Positions 16,881 through 25,922 of a stretch of DNA of 64,000 nt are shown here, piece after piece. The DNA is taken from positions 248,001 through 312,000 of the forward strand of contig DILT01000013.1 in assembly GCA_002425185.1 (NCBI GenBank). The letters are read 5' to 3'. Made by a program: the position numbers and the translations under genes. Source of the DNA: Flammeovirgaceae bacterium UBA5585 (GTDB lineage: Bacteria > Bacteroidota > Bacteroidia > Cytophagales > Cyclobacteriaceae). The notes beneath the pieces were generated by a model. That model was given only the letters and a program-made list of their open reading frames with translations. It ran no database searches and was not told where the DNA came from. The first letter of the stretch is position 1; every line of letters begins with the position of its first letter.

Positions 16881-18052
16881 TTCAACAGTTCATAAATCCC
16901 TGCCACACCTTGTCCTCCACCCACACAGGCTGTCACCATACCGTACTTCTTGTTCTGTCTGCGGAGTTCATTAAATAACTGCACGGATAAGCGTGCGCCA
17001 GATGAACCTAGTGGATGTCCGACTGCAATGGCGCCACCGTTAACATTTAGTTTTTTACGATCAATGTTCAGTTCCTTCGCTACCGCTAACGCCTGTGCCG
17101 CAAAGGCTTCGTTGAGTTCAATCAGATCAATATCATCCAGTTTCATACCGGCAAGTTTCAACGCTTTGGGTATAGCCGCCACCGGCCCAATGCCCATAAT
17201 GCGCGGATCAACTCCGGCTGCAGCATAACTCACCATGCGCGCAATCGGTTTTAGGTTAAATTGTTTTACCATGCGCTCACTCATTACCAAAACAAATGCC
17301 GCGCCATCGGAAGTCTGTGATGAATTACCGGCTGTTACCGTTCCGCCCATAGCGAACACCGGTTTCAATTTTGATAATCCTTCTACGGTTGTATCGGCAC
17401 GAATACCTTCATCAGTAGCCACTACAAACTCGCGGGTTTTCTTTTTCATGTTCTCATCCACATACACTTCTTTCACGGTGATGGGCACCACTTCATCTTT
17501 AAACTTTCCTTCCTTCCATGCGGCTGCAGCTTTCATGTGTGATTCATATGAAAACTGATCCTGCTCCTCACGCGAAATTTTGAATTGCTTTGAAACCTCC
17601 TCGGCTGTTAAACCCATGCTGGTGTAGTAAGCGGGGTTTTCCGTTGCAATTTTATAATTGAGCGCTGTCTTGATGCCCATTGTAGGAACCAACGACATGG
17701 ACTCTGTCCCTCCGGCAATAATGATATCGGCCATGTTGGCTTGAATACGCTGACTTGCAATGGCGATGGTTTCAACACCACTTCCGCAATAGCGGTTCAC
17801 AATCATACCGGGTGTATCAATACCCAGGGCAAGAAGGGAAATCATTCTTCCCATCTGCATGCCTTGTTCGGCTTCGGGCACAGCGTTGCCCACAATCAGA
17901 TCATCGATCATGTTGTTTTCCAGGCCGGGTACGGATTTAACAAGATGTTTGATTACATCTGCCGCCAAATCATCGGGCCTAACAAAACGAAAGCCGCCTT
18001 TTTTTGCTTTACCTACTCCGGTTCTGAAACCTGCTACAATGTATGCGTCCAT
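16877..18052 (-). CDS. fadA: Acetyl-CoA C-acyltransferase (thiolase)
   Basis: 391 residues. Last step of beta-oxidation: thiolytic cleavage of 3-ketoacyl-CoA. The nucleophilic cysteine is in NRYCGSGVETIA, the His motif in GGAIAVGHPLGSSGAR, and the second cysteine in TACVGGGQG; GIGPVAAIPKAL and NEAFAAQA are also thiolase signatures. Length matches the family. It lies downstream of the fadB-like fusion, 83 bases away across a palindromic repeat. Another repeat-flanked gene now separates it from the acyl-CoA dehydrogenase. Confidence 0.95.
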   Translation of the reverse strand: MDAYIVAGFRTGVGKAKKGGFRFVRPDDLAADVIKHLVKSVPGLENNMIDDLIVGNAVPEAEQGMQMGRMISLLALGIDTPGMIVNRYCGSGVETIAIASQRIQANMADIIIAGGTESMSLVPTMGIKTALNYKIATENPAYYTSMGLTAEEVSKQFKISREEQDQFSYESHMKAAAAWKEGKFKDEVVPITVKEVYVDENMKKKTREFVVATDEGIRADTTVEGLSKLKPVFAMGGTVTAGNSSQTSDGAAFVLVMSERMVKQFNLKPIARMVSYAAAGVDPRIMGIGPVAAIPKALKLAGMKLDDIDLIELNEAFAAQALAVAKELNIDRKKLNVNGGAIAVGHPLGSSGARLSVQLFNELRRQNKKYGMVTACVGGGQGVAGIYELLN

Positions 18053-18054
18053 AT

Positions 18055-18134
18055 GTTCGTTGTTAGTTGTTCGTTATTGGTTGTTCGTTTGTTGGTTAGG
18101 CCGAATAACGATTAACCAACAACGAACAACGATT
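18055..18134. repeat. Palindromic intergenic repeat, copy D (fadB-thiolase junction)
   Basis: Left half reads GTTCGTTGTTAGTTGTTCG then TTATTGGTTGTTCGTTTG; right half is AACGATTAACCAACAACG then AACAACGATTATTAA. The halves can fold on each other around GGTTAGGCCG. It fills the whole gap from the thiolase start (18052) to the fadB stop (18136). Confidence 0.8.
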
Positions 18135-18135
18135 A

Positions 18136-20535
18136 TTAATTTCTAAGTGGCTTACCGCCCGTTAAAATCGACTGTATTCTCTCCAGCGTCTTCCGCTCTC
18201 CGCAAAGTGAAACAAACGCTTCGCGCTCGAGATCCAATAAATATTGCTCGCTGACTTCCTGTGCAGAAGTTAAATCACCACCGCACATAATGTTCGCAAT
18301 CTTCATCGCGATTTTCATATCGTGATCGGAGATGTAACCGCCCATTTTCATGCCGTTAACACCGGCAGCGAACAGCGCCATCCCTGCCCTTCCCAACACT
18401 TTAATATTGCGTGCCTGCACCGGCATGGTGTAACCGGCTTCTGCTAACTCAAGCACTGCTGATTTTGCATCCAGTATTTGCCTGTCTTTATTAACGGTAA
18501 TTCGGTCTTGTGTTCGTAAAACACCCATCTCACGCGCTTCCTCAGCCGATAAAGCCACTTTTGCCGTTGCGATATTCATAAATGCAGCTTGTAACGCATT
18601 CATTTCGGCATCGCCTTCCAGGAAACGGTCGCTCACGCGTTTGGTGAACTCTTTCGTTCCGCCTCCACCAGGGATCAGCCCAACCCCTACTTCCACCAAC
18701 CCAATGTACGTTTCCGCTGCAGCCACCGCGATGTCGGCATGCATGGTCATTTCGCAGCCTCCGCCCAGGGTTCGGCCCTGCGGGGCAACCACCACCGGCA
18801 CGGAAGAATAGCGCAGGCGCATCACCGAATTCTGGAATGCCCGCACCATAAAGTCGATTTCGTCATAATCCTGCTCAATGGCGTACATAAACACCAGCCC
18901 CAAGTTGGCCCCAAGCGAGAAATCCGGCCCTTGATGGCCCACCACAAGGCCCCGGTAGTTCTTTTCAGCCAGATCGATGGCCTTATTCATGCCTTCAATT
19001 ACAGCACTGCCCAGGGTGTAACTCTTACTGCTCCAGGAGAAGTTGATTACACCATCGCCTAAATCCGTGACTTTGCTTTCGGCATTTTTCCAAACGACTT
19101 TGTCACTCAGATTTTCAAGAATGATAAAGGCTTCTCTGCCTGGAATTACTTTGTATGACTTTGAAGGAATGTCATAGTACTTACGCTGACCACCTTCTAC
19201 TTTATAAAATGATTTGTTGCCGCTTGCCAGCATGTCGTACACCCATTGTGCGGGTTTGTAGCTCATGCCTTCCATGGCCTGTACAGTTTTTTCTACACCG
19301 AGTGCATCCCATGTATCGAACGGGCCAAGTTCCCAACCGAAGCCCGCACATACTGCATCATCAATTCTGAAAAGTTCATCACTGATTTCAGGAATTCTGT
19401 TTGATGCATATTGAAACAATCCGTAAAAACAATCGCGGTAAAATTCTCCGGCTTTGTCTTTGCCTGCCAACAACACTTTGAAACGATCGCGCAAGTTGTC
19501 AATCGTCTTGGTGGTTTCAAGTGTTGCAAATTTTGCTTTTGCTTTCGGCTTGTACTCGAGTGTTTTTAAATCGAGTGTAAGAATTTCAGTCTTGCCTTTT
19601 GCGTCTTTTGCTTTCTTGTAAAAACCCTGACCGGTTTTATCACCCAGCCATTTATTCTGATCAAGTTTGTTTACGACATCAGGCAACTTAAAAATTTCGC
19701 GGCCTTCATCGTTGGGTAAACCTGCATATAAATTGTTCGCCACTTTCACCAGTGTATCGAGTCCAACAACGTCAGAAGTTCTGAACGTTGCCGACTTCGG
19801 GCGGCCGATTACCGGACCTGTCAGCTTGTCTATTTCGTCCACATTCAGGTCGTATTTCTGCATGGAGTCTATGACCTTCAAAAGACCCCATACGCCCACA
19901 CGGTTTCCGATGAAAGCAGGGGTGTCTTTACACAGTACAGAAGTTTTACCCAAGTACAGATCCCCATAATGGAGCAGGAAATCCGTTACCTCCTGATCGG
20001 TGTGCGGAGTGGGTATTACTTCAAACAATTTCAGGTAACGGGGCGGATTGAAGAAGTGCGTACCTGCAAAATGTTTCTTAAAATCGTCACTTCTGCCCTC
20101 GGCCATCAGGTGGATGGGTATACCCGATGTGTTCGATGTAATGAGTGTTCCGGGGGTTCTGAATTTCTCTACCTGTTCGTATACTTTTTTCTTGATGTCG
20201 AGATTTTCAACTACGACTTCAATCGTCCAGTCGTAATTTTTAATCTTCGCCAGATCATCATCAAAGTTGCCCAACGAAACGCGTGAAATAAATTTCTTGC
20301 TATAGATCGGGCCGGGTGAAGACTTGATACACTTATCAAATGAAGACTGAACTATTCTGTTCTTCACCACTTTGCTATCAAGTGAAAGTCCTTTTGCTTT
20401 TTCTTCTTCAGTAAGTTCTTTCGGTGCGATATCGAGCAGCAATACTTCGCAGCCAATGTTAGCGAAGTGACAGGCGATGGAAGAGCCCATAACACCTGAA
20501 CCAAGAACGGCAACTTTGCGGATAGATCGTTTCAT
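18136..20535 (-). CDS. fadB: 3-hydroxyacyl-CoA dehydrogenase / enoyl-CoA hydratase fusion (FadN-type)
   Basis: 799 residues. The NAD-binding 3-hydroxyacyl-CoA dehydrogenase comes first (VAVLGSGVMGSSIACHFANIG, SNTSGIPIH, HFFNPP, KDTPAFIGNRVG). The crotonase/enoyl-CoA hydratase domain is C-terminal (GPDFSLGANLGLVF, QGRTLGGGCEMTMHAD, VEVGVGLIPGGGGTKE). This order is the reverse of E. coli FadB and equals Bacillus FadN. It performs the hydration and second oxidation of beta-oxidation. It lies directly after the MarR regulator, with a palindromic repeat between, and should be cotranscribed with the thiolase and dehydrogenase. Confidence 0.94.
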   Translation of the reverse strand: MKRSIRKVAVLGSGVMGSSIACHFANIGCEVLLLDIAPKELTEEEKAKGLSLDSKVVKNRIVQSSFDKCIKSSPGPIYSKKFISRVSLGNFDDDLAKIKNYDWTIEVVVENLDIKKKVYEQVEKFRTPGTLITSNTSGIPIHLMAEGRSDDFKKHFAGTHFFNPPRYLKLFEVIPTPHTDQEVTDFLLHYGDLYLGKTSVLCKDTPAFIGNRVGVWGLLKVIDSMQKYDLNVDEIDKLTGPVIGRPKSATFRTSDVVGLDTLVKVANNLYAGLPNDEGREIFKLPDVVNKLDQNKWLGDKTGQGFYKKAKDAKGKTEILTLDLKTLEYKPKAKAKFATLETTKTIDNLRDRFKVLLAGKDKAGEFYRDCFYGLFQYASNRIPEISDELFRIDDAVCAGFGWELGPFDTWDALGVEKTVQAMEGMSYKPAQWVYDMLASGNKSFYKVEGGQRKYYDIPSKSYKVIPGREAFIILENLSDKVVWKNAESKVTDLGDGVINFSWSSKSYTLGSAVIEGMNKAIDLAEKNYRGLVVGHQGPDFSLGANLGLVFMYAIEQDYDEIDFMVRAFQNSVMRLRYSSVPVVVAPQGRTLGGGCEMTMHADIAVAAAETYIGLVEVGVGLIPGGGGTKEFTKRVSDRFLEGDAEMNALQAAFMNIATAKVALSAEEAREMGVLRTQDRITVNKDRQILDAKSAVLELAEAGYTMPVQARNIKVLGRAGMALFAAGVNGMKMGGYISDHDMKIAMKIANIMCGGDLTSAQEVSEQYLLDLEREAFVSLCGERKTLERIQSILTGGKPLRN

Positions 20536-20544
20536 ATTTTATTA

Positions 20545-20615
20545 TTAGTTGTTCGTTGTTCGTTCTTGGTTGTTCGCTTTAGTATTACGATTAACGAACA
20601 ACCAACAACGATTAA
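20545..20615. repeat. Palindromic intergenic repeat, copy E (marR-fadB junction)
   Basis: Left arm TTAGTTGTTCGTTGTTCG begins at 20545; right arm CGATTAACGAACAACCAAC ends near 20611 and runs into the marR stop codon (TAA at 20614-20612). The complement of the right arm contains GTTGTTGGTTGTTCGTT, identical to arm B. Confidence 0.8.
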
Positions 20616-21058
20616 CCATATGTTTGTTCGTAAATATTATTTCGTTCAATGATCTTATTAATGTTTTGAATCACCTCGAAAAAAACGTTAAGTCTTTCTT
20701 GCGGTATTTCTTCACGCACCACTTCATTAAAGCGAAGCACGGTATCGCGTGAACGTGAGCGTGCTTTCTTTCCCTCTTCCGTTAAGAAGATGCGCACTGA
20801 CCGTTTATCGCTGTCATCCACTTTGCGGTAAATCGCTCCGCGCTCTTCCATCGACTTTAGCAAACGGGTTAAACTTCTCGGCTCCAGCCCCATCAGTGGT
20901 GCAATTTTAGTTGCTGGCGTTCCCGCCTCATCAATGTTTAACAGTACAAAACCTTCCGCCATGGTAGCATTATGCTTAACTGCCTGCTGATTGTACATGC
21001 GGGCAATGGCCAGCCAGGCTGAGCGAATGTGATAGTCTACTGTTTCTTCTTTAGTCAT
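20612..21058 (-). CDS. MarR family transcriptional regulator
   Basis: 148 residues from the ATG at 21058; the frame stays open to 21214 but the conserved region starts MTKEETVDYHIRSAWLAIAR. The winged helix-turn-helix is seen in AEGFVLLNIDEAGTPATKIA, MGLEPRSLTRLLKSMEERGAI and the wing KVDDSDKRSVRIFLTEEG. It heads the beta-oxidation operon, so it probably represses it and is released by an acyl-CoA or fatty acid. That is inferred from position. Two TATGC-2-GCATA-type sites lie just upstream of its start. Confidence 0.92.
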   Translation of the reverse strand: MTKEETVDYHIRSAWLAIARMYNQQAVKHNATMAEGFVLLNIDEAGTPATKIAPLMGLEPRSLTRLLKSMEERGAIYRKVDDSDKRSVRIFLTEEGKKARSRSRDTVLRFNEVVREEIPQERLNVFFEVIQNINKIIERNNIYEQTYG

Positions 21059-21096
21059 ACCAACCCGAAAGGGGATACGAATATAAAAAAGATTGT

Positions 21097-21137
21097 TATG
21101 CGTGCATACTAAACAGCAAAAAATATTATGCATGCAG
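21097..21137. promoter_or_regulatory. Candidate MarR operator pair
   Basis: TATGCGTGCATA (21097-21108) has perfect TATGC/GCATA arms. TATGCATGCA (21127-21136) repeats the same half-sites imperfectly, exactly 30 bases further, so both lie on the same face of the helix. They lie 39-80 bases upstream of the marR start, where an autoregulatory operator is expected. Binding is inferred. Confidence 0.55.
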
Positions 21138-21207
21138 CGCATTAACGCCAAAATAATGCTGAAAAATGGCTTTTTGGTGAAATAATATTGGGCTACAATA
21201 GGGCGAT

Positions 21208-22260
21208 TCAGCAAATTCTGGGCAACTGTTCCCCCGGCAACATACTTACAATACGCCTGCCACCAATGCGGCTGTGCTGAAGAACCTGTCGGGGATGATC
21301 ATGTGTAACCTCTCCTATAATTGATGCCAAAGGATCAAAGTTTCTAAGAATATGAAGTGCCGGTGCTGCTTTACTTTCTGAAACGATGGCCAGAAAAATC
21401 CCCTCATTGGCTACATACAATGGATCAAGGCCCAGCATTTCGCAGGCGCCCTCTACTTGTTCGCTTATTGGGATTTCCTTTTGAATAATTTCTACTCCGT
21501 GTCCCGATTGGGTGGCCAGCTCATTTAACACTGTTGCAACCCCACCACGCGTAGGATCGCGTAGAAACTTAACGTCTTCTCCAAGTGCATCCAGCAATTT
21601 CAACACAGGTTGATGAAGCGGCTTCGTATCGCTGGTGATGGTGGTTTCAAATTCTAAGCCTTGGCGTACTGATAATATGGCTACACCATGTTGTGCTACC
21701 GGTCCGCTCACTAAAATTTTATCACCAGGTTTTACACGATTGGCATGAATGTTTGCCTTAGGATGAAGGCGGCCCAGCCCGGTGGTGTTGATAAACACTT
21801 TATCGCCTTTGCCTTTATCTACTACTTTCGTATCGCCTGTAACAATAGGAACACCAGCTTCTTCGCTTGCCTTTTTTATGCCGAGCAATACTTCCCAGAA
21901 TTCGTCCATGCGCAAGCCTTCCTCCAGAATAAAGCTTAAGGAAAGATATTGCGGTATAGCTCCGCACATCGCTAAATCATTAACCGATCCGTTAACGGCA
22001 AGCTCACCGATATTTCCCCCGGGAAAAAATATTGGTGTTATAACATAACTATCGGTAGTAAAAGCAACGGGCCCATTGAAATTCAAAACAGCACCATCGT
22101 GCTGCTCGTTGAGTAAATCATTTTTCAAAACATTGAAAACCCCGGTATCAAGAAGGCGGTGCGTTAACACACCACCACTTCCATGGCCCAGTGTGATCAC
22201 ATCAAAATCAAGTTTGGGGAGTGGACAATTTAACCGGATGGAAAGTTTTTGCTGACTCAC
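21208..22260 (-). CDS. hypE: Hydrogenase maturation protein HypE
   Basis: 350 residues from the GTG at 22260, which overlaps the hypD stop (GTGA), a typical coupled start; a longer frame to 22305 is less likely. HypE dehydrates the thiocarboxamide on its own C-terminal cysteine to a cyano group for the Fe(CN)2CO centre of [NiFe] hydrogenase. The sequence ends in the required PRIC. It has the PurM-like/AIR synthase fold motifs (LGHGSGGVLTHRLL, FTTDSYVI, DTKVVDKGKGD, RDPTRGGVATVLNELA). It is last in the hyp operon. Confidence 0.95.
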   Translation of the reverse strand: MSQQKLSIRLNCPLPKLDFDVITLGHGSGGVLTHRLLDTGVFNVLKNDLLNEQHDGAVLNFNGPVAFTTDSYVITPIFFPGGNIGELAVNGSVNDLAMCGAIPQYLSLSFILEEGLRMDEFWEVLLGIKKASEEAGVPIVTGDTKVVDKGKGDKVFINTTGLGRLHPKANIHANRVKPGDKILVSGPVAQHGVAILSVRQGLEFETTITSDTKPLHQPVLKLLDALGEDVKFLRDPTRGGVATVLNELATQSGHGVEIIQKEIPISEQVEGACEMLGLDPLYVANEGIFLAIVSESKAAPALHILRNFDPLASIIGEVTHDHPRQVLQHSRIGGRRIVSMLPGEQLPRIC

Positions 22261-23357
22261 GATGGTAATGCTTCCGCTTGTGAAAAATGATAGTAGGCAG
22301 CACACGCGCCTTCAGACGAAACCATCGGAGAGCCCAGCGGTCTTTCGGGCGTGCAGTCTTTTCCAAAATGCGGGCAATCGAATGGTTTCTTTTTTCCTTT
22401 CATAATTTCACCGGCAATACACGTAGTGTTATCTTCTGAAATTTCTTCAACCAAATTAAACTTTCTTCGTGCATCAAACTTTCTGTAGGCCTCATTTACT
22501 TCCCAACCACTCTTCGGAATAGTTCCTATGCCGCGCCATTCCCGATCAGAAACAGCAAAAACTTCATCAATAGTTTGCTGCGCACGGATATTCCCTTCGC
22601 GTTGCACGTACCGAATATACTGATTTTCAACTTTAGCTTCACCGTTTTCCAATTGCTTTACGGCCATGTAAATACCTTGCAATAAATCGATGGGTTCAAA
22701 TCCTGTTACTACAATAGGCACCTTATACTTTTCAGCAATCGGATCATATTCGTTGTAGCCCATGATGGTGCAGACATGACCGGCTGCCAAAAAGGCGTTC
22801 ACGGTTGTTTCAGGGTCAGAAAGAATGGCCTCCATGGCTGGCGGAACCAGAACATGAGACGCAAGTATGCTGTAGTTTTTTACATTTTGTTTCGCTGCCT
22901 GCACTACAGAAAGCGCGTTGGCGGGTGCTGTGGTTTCAAAGCCTACGGCAAAAAACACCACTTCCCGATCGGGATTTTCCTGCGCAATCTTCACCGCCTC
23001 CAGCGGAGAATAAACTATGCGCACATCGGCACCATTGGCTTTTGCTTCGAGTAAACTGATTTTTGTGCCGGGCACCCGAAGCATATCGCCAAAGGAGCAC
23101 ATAATCATATGTGGCTTCTGCGAAAGTTCAATGGCTTCGTCAATAATATGAATGGGTGTTACACACACGGGGCAGCCTGGTCCGTGCACCATGGTAATCT
23201 GTTCCGGCAACATTTTTAAAATACCATTCTTTACCAGGCTGTGTGTTTGCCCTCCGCATACTTCCATTAATGTCCACGGCTTGGTAACGATGGCTTTGAT
23301 TTCCTTCAGTAGTTCCTGCGCTAAGGCTGCGTCACGATATTCGGATAAATACTTCAT
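22257..23357 (-). CDS. hypD: Hydrogenase maturation protein HypD
   Basis: 366 residues. Scaffold on which, with HypC, the Fe(CN)2CO unit is assembled; carries a 4Fe-4S cluster. Conserved motifs: MEVCGGQTHSLVKNGI, HGPGCPVCVTP, GFETTAPA, EDNTTCIAGEIMKGKKKPFDCPHFGKDCTPERPLGS and the SSEGACAAYY end. The cysteines for the cluster and the redox pair are all present. Its start overlaps the hypC stop by four bases and its stop overlaps hypE, so hypC, hypD and hypE are translationally coupled. Confidence 0.96.
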   Translation of the reverse strand: MKYLSEYRDAALAQELLKEIKAIVTKPWTLMEVCGGQTHSLVKNGILKMLPEQITMVHGPGCPVCVTPIHIIDEAIELSQKPHMIMCSFGDMLRVPGTKISLLEAKANGADVRIVYSPLEAVKIAQENPDREVVFFAVGFETTAPANALSVVQAAKQNVKNYSILASHVLVPPAMEAILSDPETTVNAFLAAGHVCTIMGYNEYDPIAEKYKVPIVVTGFEPIDLLQGIYMAVKQLENGEAKVENQYIRYVQREGNIRAQQTIDEVFAVSDREWRGIGTIPKSGWEVNEAYRKFDARRKFNLVEEISEDNTTCIAGEIMKGKKKPFDCPHFGKDCTPERPLGSPMVSSEGACAAYYHFSQAEALPS

Positions 23358-23614
23358 GGCGCAGAAGTTTCGTTTAGCTCACTTAGTTCTCCAAGCTGCC
23401 TAATGTATTCAAATGTTTTCTTTGCCTCTTCTTCATCCACCGTGCCGATAGCAACACCCACATGAACCAACACATAATCACCCACGTTGGCCTCCGGCAC
23501 CATCGAAAGATTCACCTCTTTCATAATGCCTCCAAACGACACCTTTCCAAACCGGAACGTTTCGTCAAGTTGGTTTGTGATCTGCTCTAATCGTCCGGGG
23601 ATTGCCAGGCACAT
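23354..23614 (-). CDS. hypC: Hydrogenase assembly chaperone HypC
   Basis: 86 residues. The mandatory N-terminal MC is present (MCLAIPGRLEQI); after Met removal Cys2 holds the iron centre with HypD and delivers it to the large subunit. The small beta barrel is seen in KVSFGGIMKEVNLSMVPEA and GDYVLVHVGVAIGTVDEEEA. It overlaps hypD by four bases and follows hypF with one base between. No second HypC-type gene is seen, so this copy probably serves the one hydrogenase here. Confidence 0.95.
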   Translation of the reverse strand: MCLAIPGRLEQITNQLDETFRFGKVSFGGIMKEVNLSMVPEANVGDYVLVHVGVAIGTVDEEEAKKTFEYIRQLGELSELNETSAP

Positions 23615-23615
23615 A

Positions 23616-25922
23616 TCAAATAGGGTTTAGTTGAAATTTTGATTTCACTGACTTCGCTGACACGTTTGCTTCATGCGTTACGGAAGCCAGTTGCCCAAAA
23701 GCAATATTTTCATCGTTGGGAGATAATTCGCGATGAACAAAGAGTTGCTTTCCGTTCAGGCGATCACGGATCAAATCCATAAGCAATGCATTTTGAAATA
23801 CCCCTCCGCTGAAGGCGATTGAAGCGTACTGCTTTGCCTCTGCTACCGATTGAACTACATCGGCCAGGTAATTATGAAACTTATACGCTATTTTTTCTGG
23901 GTGTATTCCTTCTTCCATATCCAGCACAATCTGATTAAGAAGATCTTCTGTCTCCAGTAAAGTATCCTTCCACTTTACCCTGTAGCGGATTGGGGTAACC
24001 CCCGTCATCGCTGCGGTTTCCAATCGCATGGCCGATTCGCCTTCAAATGAATTGATGGTATTGATGCCTGTTAAACATGCCACGGCATCAAATAAACGCC
24101 CGACACTGGACGTATAACGTTGCGGTGGTGTTGCTATCAATTTTGAATAGTACTGCCATACCGCATCAGGAAATTTGTTTTTCAAAAATCGTTTTACAGT
24201 ATCCGATTCATTTCCAATAAACAAAGCGGCCAATCTTCCATCACGTGCCATTTTATCGCCTTGCCATACGGGGGCATACTTCAACTGCCCCATCCGCTTC
24301 AGCGACCCTTCATTGTACTCGAAAAACTCTCCACCCCAACTGTTTCCATCATCTCCGTAGCCGGTACCATCCCAAATTACATGCAACACTGGTTCATTGG
24401 CCTTTAGCAAATTGTTTTCGGCCATTACCGCATAGGCATGTGCTTTGTGATGTTGCACCTGTTGTATTGGAATGCTCCAACTTTCGGCCAGCGTTTTTCC
24501 CCATTGCGATGAATAGTAATTGGGGTGGGCATCAATCACAATCCGATCGGGTTTTAGCTGAAGCAGTTTCAATAGATGAAATAGGGCATTGCGGTAGCTC
24601 TCCTGGCTTTCATATGATTCAAGATCACCCAGGTACTGGCTGGTATAAATTCTTCCATTGGCTTGCAGGGCAAAGGAGCTCTTCATGTCGGCACCCATAG
24701 CCAAAATAGTTTCATTCGAAAAAGCATTTTTAAAAACCGTGGGAGCAAAACCACGCGATCTGCGCAATACGACCCGTTGATTGTGAACCGATGAAAATTG
24801 AACAACGCTGTCATCTTGTGCAATTTCTATTTCACGGTTATGCACTATAAAATAATCGGCAATATTGTTTAACAACAGCAACGCTTCGTCATCCCTATAA
24901 ATAATGGGTGAGCCGCTAACATTGGCGCTGGTGGCAAGTATTGGTTTTTGAAGCTCAGCCATCATCAACTCGAACATGGCTGTGTAGGGTTGCATCGCGC
25001 CTATTCGGGTAAGCCCGGGTGCGATAAGCTCTGTACAAACACCAGATGCCGGATGCTCTTTTGCTACCACCAGAACGATCGGACTTTGAATACTTCGAAA
25101 TTCTTTAGCTTCGTCATCGCTTACATAAGCATCCTGTTTTAATGATTCAAGATTTGAATACATCAACGCAAAGGGCTTAGTGGGCCGGTGCTTTCGTTCG
25201 CGCAGGGCTTTAATTGCCTGCGGGTTGGTAGCATCGCACAATAACAAATAACCACCAATACCTTTCATGGCGATGATATTCCCTTCGTTTAGCTTTTGAA
25301 TCAGCATCGGAAGTGCATTTACCCAATCGGAAGCGAGCATTTCCCCGCTGGATGAAAGGAACTTAACCTCTATGGCACATGCCGGGCATGAGTTGGTTTG
25401 CGAATAGTATCTCCTATCCATTGGATTATTGTACTCCTGCTTACAAGTCGGGCACATTACAAATTCATCCATGGCTGTGGTTGGCCGGTCATAAGGAAGC
25501 GACCGCATGATGGAATAGCGGGGACCACATTGCGTGCAGGTTGTAAACGGATAGTGATACCGGTGATTCTCTTTGTTGTGGAGTTCGCTTCTGCAATCCG
25601 TGCATAAACCGATGTCGGGAGTAATGAGCAGGTTGTGCTTTCCTGAAGTTTCGCTATCAACAATTTTAAAATCAGTAAAATAGTATGGCGAATGCTCCTC
25701 AACGCTGAAATGCGTAATCCTTGCAATGGGGGGGTGATTTCGCTGAAGTTGGTTTATAAAACTTTGAAGTTGGTTGCTCTCCCCCTCCGCCTCAATGTGA
25801 ACACCATCAACCCCATTACAAACCCTTCCCCTCAGGCCATGCGCTGTTGCCAACCTATAAACGAAAGGGCGAAACCCAACACCCTGCACCTGACCTTCAA
25901 TATGAATGTGTGTGCTTTTCAT
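23616..25922 (-). CDS. hypF: Carbamoyltransferase HypF
   Basis: 768 residues from the ATG at 25922, whose ATGA overlaps the hypB stop; an upstream in-frame start at 25997 would add 25 residues inside hypB. Domains in order: acylphosphatase (VQGVGFRPFVYRLA), two zinc-finger units with CTDCRSEL, CTQCGPRYS, CPTCKQEY and CPACA, a YrdC-like domain (IKALRERKHRPTKPFALM), and a Kae1-like carbamoyltransferase (HHKAHAYAVMAEN, GTGYGDDGNSWGGEF, FSGGVFQNALL). It makes the cyanide precursor from carbamoyl phosphate and passes it to HypE. Confidence 0.95.
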   Translation of the reverse strand: MKSTHIHIEGQVQGVGFRPFVYRLATAHGLRGRVCNGVDGVHIEAEGESNQLQSFINQLQRNHPPIARITHFSVEEHSPYYFTDFKIVDSETSGKHNLLITPDIGLCTDCRSELHNKENHRYHYPFTTCTQCGPRYSIMRSLPYDRPTTAMDEFVMCPTCKQEYNNPMDRRYYSQTNSCPACAIEVKFLSSSGEMLASDWVNALPMLIQKLNEGNIIAMKGIGGYLLLCDATNPQAIKALRERKHRPTKPFALMYSNLESLKQDAYVSDDEAKEFRSIQSPIVLVVAKEHPASGVCTELIAPGLTRIGAMQPYTAMFELMMAELQKPILATSANVSGSPIIYRDDEALLLLNNIADYFIVHNREIEIAQDDSVVQFSSVHNQRVVLRRSRGFAPTVFKNAFSNETILAMGADMKSSFALQANGRIYTSQYLGDLESYESQESYRNALFHLLKLLQLKPDRIVIDAHPNYYSSQWGKTLAESWSIPIQQVQHHKAHAYAVMAENNLLKANEPVLHVIWDGTGYGDDGNSWGGEFFEYNEGSLKRMGQLKYAPVWQGDKMARDGRLAALFIGNESDTVKRFLKNKFPDAVWQYYSKLIATPPQRYTSSVGRLFDAVACLTGINTINSFEGESAMRLETAAMTGVTPIRYRVKWKDTLLETEDLLNQIVLDMEEGIHPEKIAYKFHNYLADVVQSVAEAKQYASIAFSGGVFQNALLMDLIRDRLNGKQLFVHRELSPNDENIAFGQLASVTHEANVSAKSVKSKFQLNPI

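Noticed and set aside
20612..21214. 200-residue MarR
   Set aside because: The extra N-terminal residues (MLNRPIVAQYYFTKKPFFS) cross the operator-like palindromes and do not belong to the family; start set to 21058.
24245..24700. 151-residue frame opposite hypF
   Set aside because: hypF is intact on the other strand and this frame has no motif.
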